Positions 14,415 to 17,638 of a stretch of DNA of 17,638 nt are shown one piece after another. The position numbers and the translations under genes are program-made. This DNA comes from an uncultured Clostridium sp. (GTDB taxonomy: Bacteria > Bacillota > Clostridia > TANB77 > CAG-508), in assembly GCA_900552655.1 (NCBI GenBank), contig USAE01000034.1, positions 1-17,638 on the forward strand. The letters run 5' to 3'. How positions within the stretch are numbered: position 1 is the first letter of the stretch; every line of letters starts with the position of its first letter. The notes under the pieces are model-generated. The model saw nothing but the letters and a program-made list of their open reading frames with translations, did no database searches and was not told the origin of the DNA.

Positions 14415-16052
14415 TTAGTACATTCCACCCATGTCTGGCATTCCTGCTGGTGCTCCTCCACCACAGTTACATTTCTCTTCTTTTTTATCTGCTACTAAGC
14501 TTTCTGTAGTTAGTATCATAGATGCAATACTTTCAGCATTTTGTAATGCACTTCTTGTTACTTTTGTAGGATCTACAACTCCTGCTTTCTTCATATCTTC
14601 GTATTTTTCAGCTCTTGCATTAAATCCTACACCTTTAGCTGATTTCTTTACTTCTTCTACTATAACTGCTGGTTCTAATCCTGCATTTCTTGCTATTTGT
14701 TTTGCTGGTTCTTCTAATGCTTTAAGAACTATTGAAGCACCTAGTTTTTCATCTCCAGTTAAAGTATTTACAAATTCACTAACTTCATTAATAATGTCTA
14801 TATATGTTGTTCCTCCACCTGCAACTATTCCTTCTTCTACAGCTGCTTTTGTTGCAGATAAAGCATCTTCTATTCTTAATTTCTTATCTTTCATTTCTAT
14901 TTCTGTTGCAGCTCCAACTTCTATTACAGCTACACCACCAGCAATTTTAGCTAATCTTTCTTGTAGTTTTTCTCTGTCAAATTCGCTTTTTTCTTCGCTT
15001 ATTTGTGCCTTTAATTGACTTATTCTTTCTGCTATTTGATTTTTGTCTCCCATTCCATCTACAATAATTGTATTTTCTTTTTGAACTTTAACTTGTTTTG
15101 CTCTACCTAATTGTTCTATAGTAGTATCTTTTAAGTCTAAGCCTAAATCACTTGTTATAACTTCTCCGCCTGTTAATATTGCAATATCTTGTAACATTTC
15201 TTTTCTTCTGTCACCATATCCTGGAGCTTTTACAGCAACTACGTTTAATACACCTCTTAATTTATTAAGTACTAATGTAGATAAAGCTTCGTTTTCCATA
15301 TCATCACATACTATAACTAGTTTTGCAGATTGTTGCATTAAACTTTCTAATAATGGTAATAATTCTTGAATATTGCTTACTTTTTTGTCTGTAATTAATA
15401 TATATGGGTTATCTAATATAGCTTCCATTTTTTCTGTATCTGTTACCATATATGGAGAAATATATCCTTTATCAAATTGCATTCCTTCTACAACATTAAC
15501 TGCTGTATCTGATGTTTTTGACTCTTCTATTGTTATAACTCCATCTTTAGACACCTTTTCCATCGCTTCTGCAATTAAATTTCCTACTTCTTCGTTATCT
15601 GAAGATACACTTGCAACTCTTGCAATATCATCTTTTCCATTTACTGCAACACTTATTTTCTTTATTTCTTCTACTGCTTTTGCTGTTGCTTTATCCATTC
15701 CTCTTTTTATTGCCATTGGATCTCCTCCAGCTGCAACATTTTTAACACCTTCTTTTACCATTGCTTGTGCTAAAACTGTTGCTGTTGTTGTTCCATCTCC
15801 TGCAACATCATTTGTTTTTGTAGAAACTTCTTTTACAAGTTTTGCTCCCATGTTTTCGAATGTATCTTCTAATTCTATTTCTTTTGCTATTGTTACTCCA
15901 TCATTTGTTATTAATGGAGAACCAAAACCTTTATCTAGAACAACATTTCTTCCTTTTGGTCCTAATGTTACCTTTACTGTATCTGCTAATTTGTTTACAC
16001 CATTTAATAATGATTTTCTTGCATCTTCACCAAATTTTATTTCTTTTGACAT
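14415..16052 (-). CDS. groEL: Chaperonin GroEL (Hsp60)
   Basis: The 14-mer chaperonin that encloses and folds client proteins with GroES, powered by ATP. At 545 aa it is standard length. The ATP site shows LGPKGRNV (30-37), DGVTIAKEI (51-59, with Asp51) and GDGTTTAT (85-92, with Asp86). The chaperonin signature AAVEEGIVAGGG lies near residue 405, and VVDPTKVTRSALQNA lies near the C-terminus. The tail is CNCGGGAPAGMPDMGGMY rather than the long GGM repeat of proteobacteria. The start ATG at 16052 has AAAGG about 13 bases upstream, a weak, wide spacing; coupling to groES 23 bases upstream may help. Regulation is through the CIRCE elements ahead of groES. Confidence 0.98.
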   Translation of the reverse strand: MSKEIKFGEDARKSLLNGVNKLADTVKVTLGPKGRNVVLDKGFGSPLITNDGVTIAKEIELEDTFENMGAKLVKEVSTKTNDVAGDGTTTATVLAQAMVKEGVKNVAAGGDPMAIKRGMDKATAKAVEEIKKISVAVNGKDDIARVASVSSDNEEVGNLIAEAMEKVSKDGVITIEESKTSDTAVNVVEGMQFDKGYISPYMVTDTEKMEAILDNPYILITDKKVSNIQELLPLLESLMQQSAKLVIVCDDMENEALSTLVLNKLRGVLNVVAVKAPGYGDRRKEMLQDIAILTGGEVITSDLGLDLKDTTIEQLGRAKQVKVQKENTIIVDGMGDKNQIAERISQLKAQISEEKSEFDREKLQERLAKIAGGVAVIEVGAATEIEMKDKKLRIEDALSATKAAVEEGIVAGGGTTYIDIINEVSEFVNTLTGDEKLGASIVLKALEEPAKQIARNAGLEPAVIVEEVKKSAKGVGFNARAEKYEDMKKAGVVDPTKVTRSALQNAESIASMILTTESLVADKKEEKCNCGGGAPAGMPDMGGMY

Positions 16053-16075
16053 ATTAAATTACCAACCTTTCTTTA

Positions 16076-16357
16076 TTATTCTATAATAGCTAAAATATCA
16101 GATTGTCTTACAATTTTATATTCTTCACCTTCATATTTTACATCTGATCCTGAATAAGTATTTATTATTACTCTATCACCTTTTTTTACATACATTTCTT
16201 CGACTTTATCATTTATTTTTTCTCCAGGTCCAACTTCTATAACTTTTGCTGTTTGTGGTTTTTCTTTTGATCCTGTTGATAAAATAATTCCACTTTTTGT
16301 TTTTTCCTCTTCTTCTTCCATTTTTAATAATACTCTGTCTGCTAATGGTTTTATCAT
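16076..16357 (-). CDS. groES: Co-chaperonin GroES (Hsp10)
   Basis: The heptameric lid of the GroEL chamber. At 93 aa it is the normal length. It opens MIKPLADRVLLKMEEEEEKT, the classical GroES signature. The mobile loop is about 17-32 (KTKSGIILSTGSKEKP), followed by VIEVGPG, the GDRVIIN strand (60-66) and a final YKIVRQSDILAII. The start ATG at 16357 has GGAGGT about 8 bases upstream. It is the first gene of the groESL heat-shock operon, with promoter and CIRCE directly upstream. Confidence 0.98.
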   Translation of the reverse strand: MIKPLADRVLLKMEEEEEKTKSGIILSTGSKEKPQTAKVIEVGPGEKINDKVEEMYVKKGDRVIINTYSGSDVKYEGEEYKIVRQSDILAIIE

Positions 16358-16383
16358 TACACATTACCTCCTATATATGATTA

Positions 16384-16410
16384 TTAGCACTCTTTGTTTG
16401 TGACTGCTAA
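16384..16410. promoter_or_regulatory. CIRCE operator (HrcA binding site) of groESL
   Basis: TTAGCACTC (16384-16392), nine bases, then GACTGCTAA (16402-16410). The consensus is TTAGCACTC-N9-GAGTGCTAA, so the left arm is perfect and the right arm differs at one base. It lies between the -10 box and the groES ribosome site, where HrcA would block transcription at normal temperature. hrcA itself is not in the window. Confidence 0.95.
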
Positions 16411-16411
16411 T

Positions 16412-16440
16412 AATTTATACCTTTTATTAGCAATTGTCAA
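16412..16440 (-). promoter_or_regulatory. Sigma-A promoter of groESL
   Basis: On the minus strand a perfect TTGACA (16440-16435), a 17-base spacer, then TAAATT (16417-16412). The overlapping TATAAA (16419-16414) at 15 bases is an alternative. The CIRCE at 16384-16410 begins two bases after the -10. Confidence 0.75.
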
Positions 16441-16453
16441 GTCAGTTTGCTAA
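16427..16453. promoter_or_regulatory. Second, degenerate CIRCE-like element over the -35 box
   Basis: TTAGCAATT (16427-16435), nine bases, GTTTGCTAA (16445-16453). It has exactly the 9-9-9 architecture of CIRCE, with seven of nine matches in each arm and an outer inverted repeat TTAGCAA/TTGCTAA. It starts 43 bp from the start of the main CIRCE, and its central spacer contains most of the TTGACA box. It may be a low-affinity second HrcA site. Confidence 0.5.
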
Positions 16454-16515
16454 TTTTCACATAAAATTCACATTACTTCTAACTTTGGATTTCATTATTA
16501 ATTTTATTAGTATTT

Positions 16516-17638
16516 TTATATTTTTAGAACTATTTTTATTTTTCTTTTACTGCTTTTATTAGTCCGTACAAATACTGGCGCAGGTCTATTTGGTCTTGAC
16601 TTTAATTCCGGATGAAATTGTACTCCAACAAAAAATGGATGATTTTTATATTCAACAATTTCTACTAATTTTCCATTTGGAGAAACTCCAGAACATATTA
16701 ATCCTGCTTTTTCTAATTCTTCCTTATATTTATTATTATATTCAAAACGGTGTCTATGTCTTTCTAGTATATTTTCTTTTCCATATAATTCTTTTACTTT
16801 AGTATTTTCTTTTAATACACAAGGATATGAACCTAGTCTCATTGTTCCACCTTTTTTAGTTATATCTTTTTGTTCATCCATTATATGTATAACTTTATTT
16901 CTAGCATTTTTTTCAAATTCTTCAGAATTTACATTATCTAGTTTTAATACATTTCTTGCAAATTCTACTACTGTCATTTGCATTCCTAGACATATACCCA
17001 AAAACGGAATATTATTTTCTCTTGCAATTTCAATTTCTTTTGCTGCAATATCATTATTTAAAATGTCTAGGGATACAACATCCACTGGGAAACCATATTT
17101 AGGTAAAATATTCCTATCTGATAGATAGTTAATATTTGATTTTGTCCTGTAGGTATTCATTATTTTGTTAATGTAATCTGTATTATCACCTTTTTTAAAT
17201 CTTTCATTTTGTAAAGTCTTTAATTGATTAATGTTATTTCTATATTCATTTTCAACTCTAGTAAAATATCCTTCATCTCCACATAATTCATCTATGAATT
17301 CCCAATTAATTATCTTTAATTTTTCATGTAGCTCTTTTGGTACTATTTTTATTAATGCATCCATTAACTCTTCTGGATGTTTATCCAATATTTCTTTTAA
17401 AGCATTTCTACAAAAACCTTCAACATCCTCATTAAATAATAAAGATGTTCTTCTAAACAACTCTGGCTTAACCTTAAAGAAATATGCAAATATAACAGAG
17501 TTCATATGTCTCTTTATAATTCTATCATTTTTATTTTCTAAATATGGTGCCTTTATACTCCCTGATATGATTTTTTCAGGGTTATTATAATAATTAATAT
17601 CGTGGCAACCAACAATATTGGATATGTTAATAAAAAAT
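16516..17638 (-). CDS. Chimeric ORF: DUF1998-type helicase tail joined to C-terminal CTP synthase
   Basis: The frame is open from the right edge (44 codons ahead of the first Met at 17505) to the stop at 16516, so it is partial at the 5' end. The upstream part has HDINYYNNPEKIISGSIKAP and later YLSDRNILPKYGFPVDVVSL (Met-based residues 127-146). These resemble the region after the motor domains in DEAD/DEAH helicases of the DUF1998 group. From about residue 152 the sequence is CTP synthase amidotransferase domain: GICLGMQ with catalytic Cys172, GGTMRLGSYPC (219-229), ERHRHRFEYNN (248-258) and VQFHPE with His298 and Glu300. The whole synthetase domain and the early GGFG oxyanion region of PyrG are absent, so CTP synthesis is not expected from this ORF. 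The last ~15 residues also look frame-shifted. It could be a genomic rearrangement or an assembly join. Confidence 0.7.
   Translation of the reverse strand, partial: FFINISNIVGCHDINYYNNPEKIISGSIKAPYLENKNDRIIKRHMNSVIFAYFFKVKPELFRRTSLLFNEDVEGFCRNALKEILDKHPEELMDALIKIVPKELHEKLKIINWEFIDELCGDEGYFTRVENEYRNNINQLKTLQNERFKKGDNTDYINKIMNTYRTKSNINYLSDRNILPKYGFPVDVVSLDILNNDIAAKEIEIARENNIPFLGICLGMQMTVVEFARNVLKLDNVNSEEFEKNARNKVIHIMDEQKDITKKGGTMRLGSYPCVLKENTKVKELYGKENILERHRHRFEYNNKYKEELEKAGLICSGVSPNGKLVEIVEYKNHPFFVGVQFHPELKSRPNRPAPVFVRTNKSSKRKIKIVLKI
16536..17040 (-). pseudogene. pyrG: C-terminal fragment of CTP synthase inside the chimera, with end frameshift
   Basis: This marks the PyrG-derived part. PyrG normally ends in a stretch like LFxxLIKAA(K/V)KEK. 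Here the frame reads FVRTNKSS..., but removing one base at 16566 (C on the minus strand) gives FVGLIKAVKEK and a TAA at 16538-16536, an excellent family ending. So a single-base insertion (real or a sequencing error) most likely changed the end and moved the stop to 16516. The left boundary near 17040 is approximate, because the join lies in IAAKEIEIAREN, which could belong to either parent. No clear terminator follows in 16454-16515. Confidence 0.6.

Noticed and set aside
14431..16086. Long plus-strand open frames opposite groEL (up to 237 codons)
   Set aside because: They mirror the highly conserved groEL coding sequence, have Ser/Thr/Phe-rich translations typical of antisense of AT-rich genes, and lack ribosome sites.
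16516..17505. A complete 329-aa gene starting at ATG 17505
   Set aside because: The same frame stays open with helicase-like sequence to the window edge and there is no ribosome site before that ATG, so it is an internal Met.
1..17638. CRISPR array, tRNA or rRNA genes, insertion sequences
   Set aside because: No regularly spaced direct repeats, cloverleaf-like segments, conserved rRNA stretches or transposase motifs were seen on either strand.

Overview
This window is a strongly AT-rich (about three quarters A+T by eye) piece of chromosome. It most likely comes from an anaerobic low-GC Firmicute, probably an uncultured Clostridia lineage. The support is the DivIVA/SepF division pair, the mutL-miaA order, HrcA/CIRCE control of groESL, strong GGAGG-type ribosome sites, a SpoIIIE/FtsK translocase, and tiny cysteine-rich membrane peptides of the kind found in spore formers. 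All large genes read on the minus strand. The only plus-strand genes are two 40-codon Cys-rich ORFs. No stretch longer than about 300 bases lacks a gene. I see no tRNA, rRNA, insertion sequence or CRISPR array.

Layout, in minus-strand transcription order from the right edge. (1) 17638-16516 is an open frame that looks like the tail of a DUF1998-type DEAD/DEAH helicase joined in frame to the C-terminal part of CTP synthase (PyrG). A probable one-base insertion then spoils the last PyrG codons. (2) groES-groEL follows a sigma-A promoter with one near-perfect CIRCE operator and a second, degenerate CIRCE-like site 43 bp upstream. The operon ends in a strong terminator. (3) A C39-like cysteine peptidase gene lacks a usable start codon in front of its catalytic Cys and is probably decayed. 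(4) Two small Cys-rich peptide genes read on the plus strand. A perfect 22-bp-arm hairpin separates them from the peptidase, and their upstream region is shared with the divergent mutL promoter.

(5) mutL, miaA and an HlyD-like membrane protein form a tight operon with overlapping or abutting genes. (6) sepF and divIVA, both division/polarity genes, share a promoter, with a 15-bp hairpin between them and a terminator after divIVA. (7) rsmD and a small V-ATPase-subunit-like coiled-coil gene have their own promoter and terminator. (8) ftsK/spoIIIE, a 510-aa coiled-coil protein of unknown function, a beta-CASP metallo-hydrolase and a glycoside hydrolase family 15-like gene (cut by the left edge) are packed so that each ribosome site overlaps the preceding stop.

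Most of the window is ordinary housekeeping: chaperonins, mismatch repair, tRNA and rRNA modification, cell division and chromosome translocation. The unusual parts are the helicase/PyrG chimera, the doubled CIRCE arrangement, the broken C39 peptidase, and the paired Cys-rich micro-proteins with an operator-like inverted repeat upstream. I did not find convincing evidence of a new multi-gene system.
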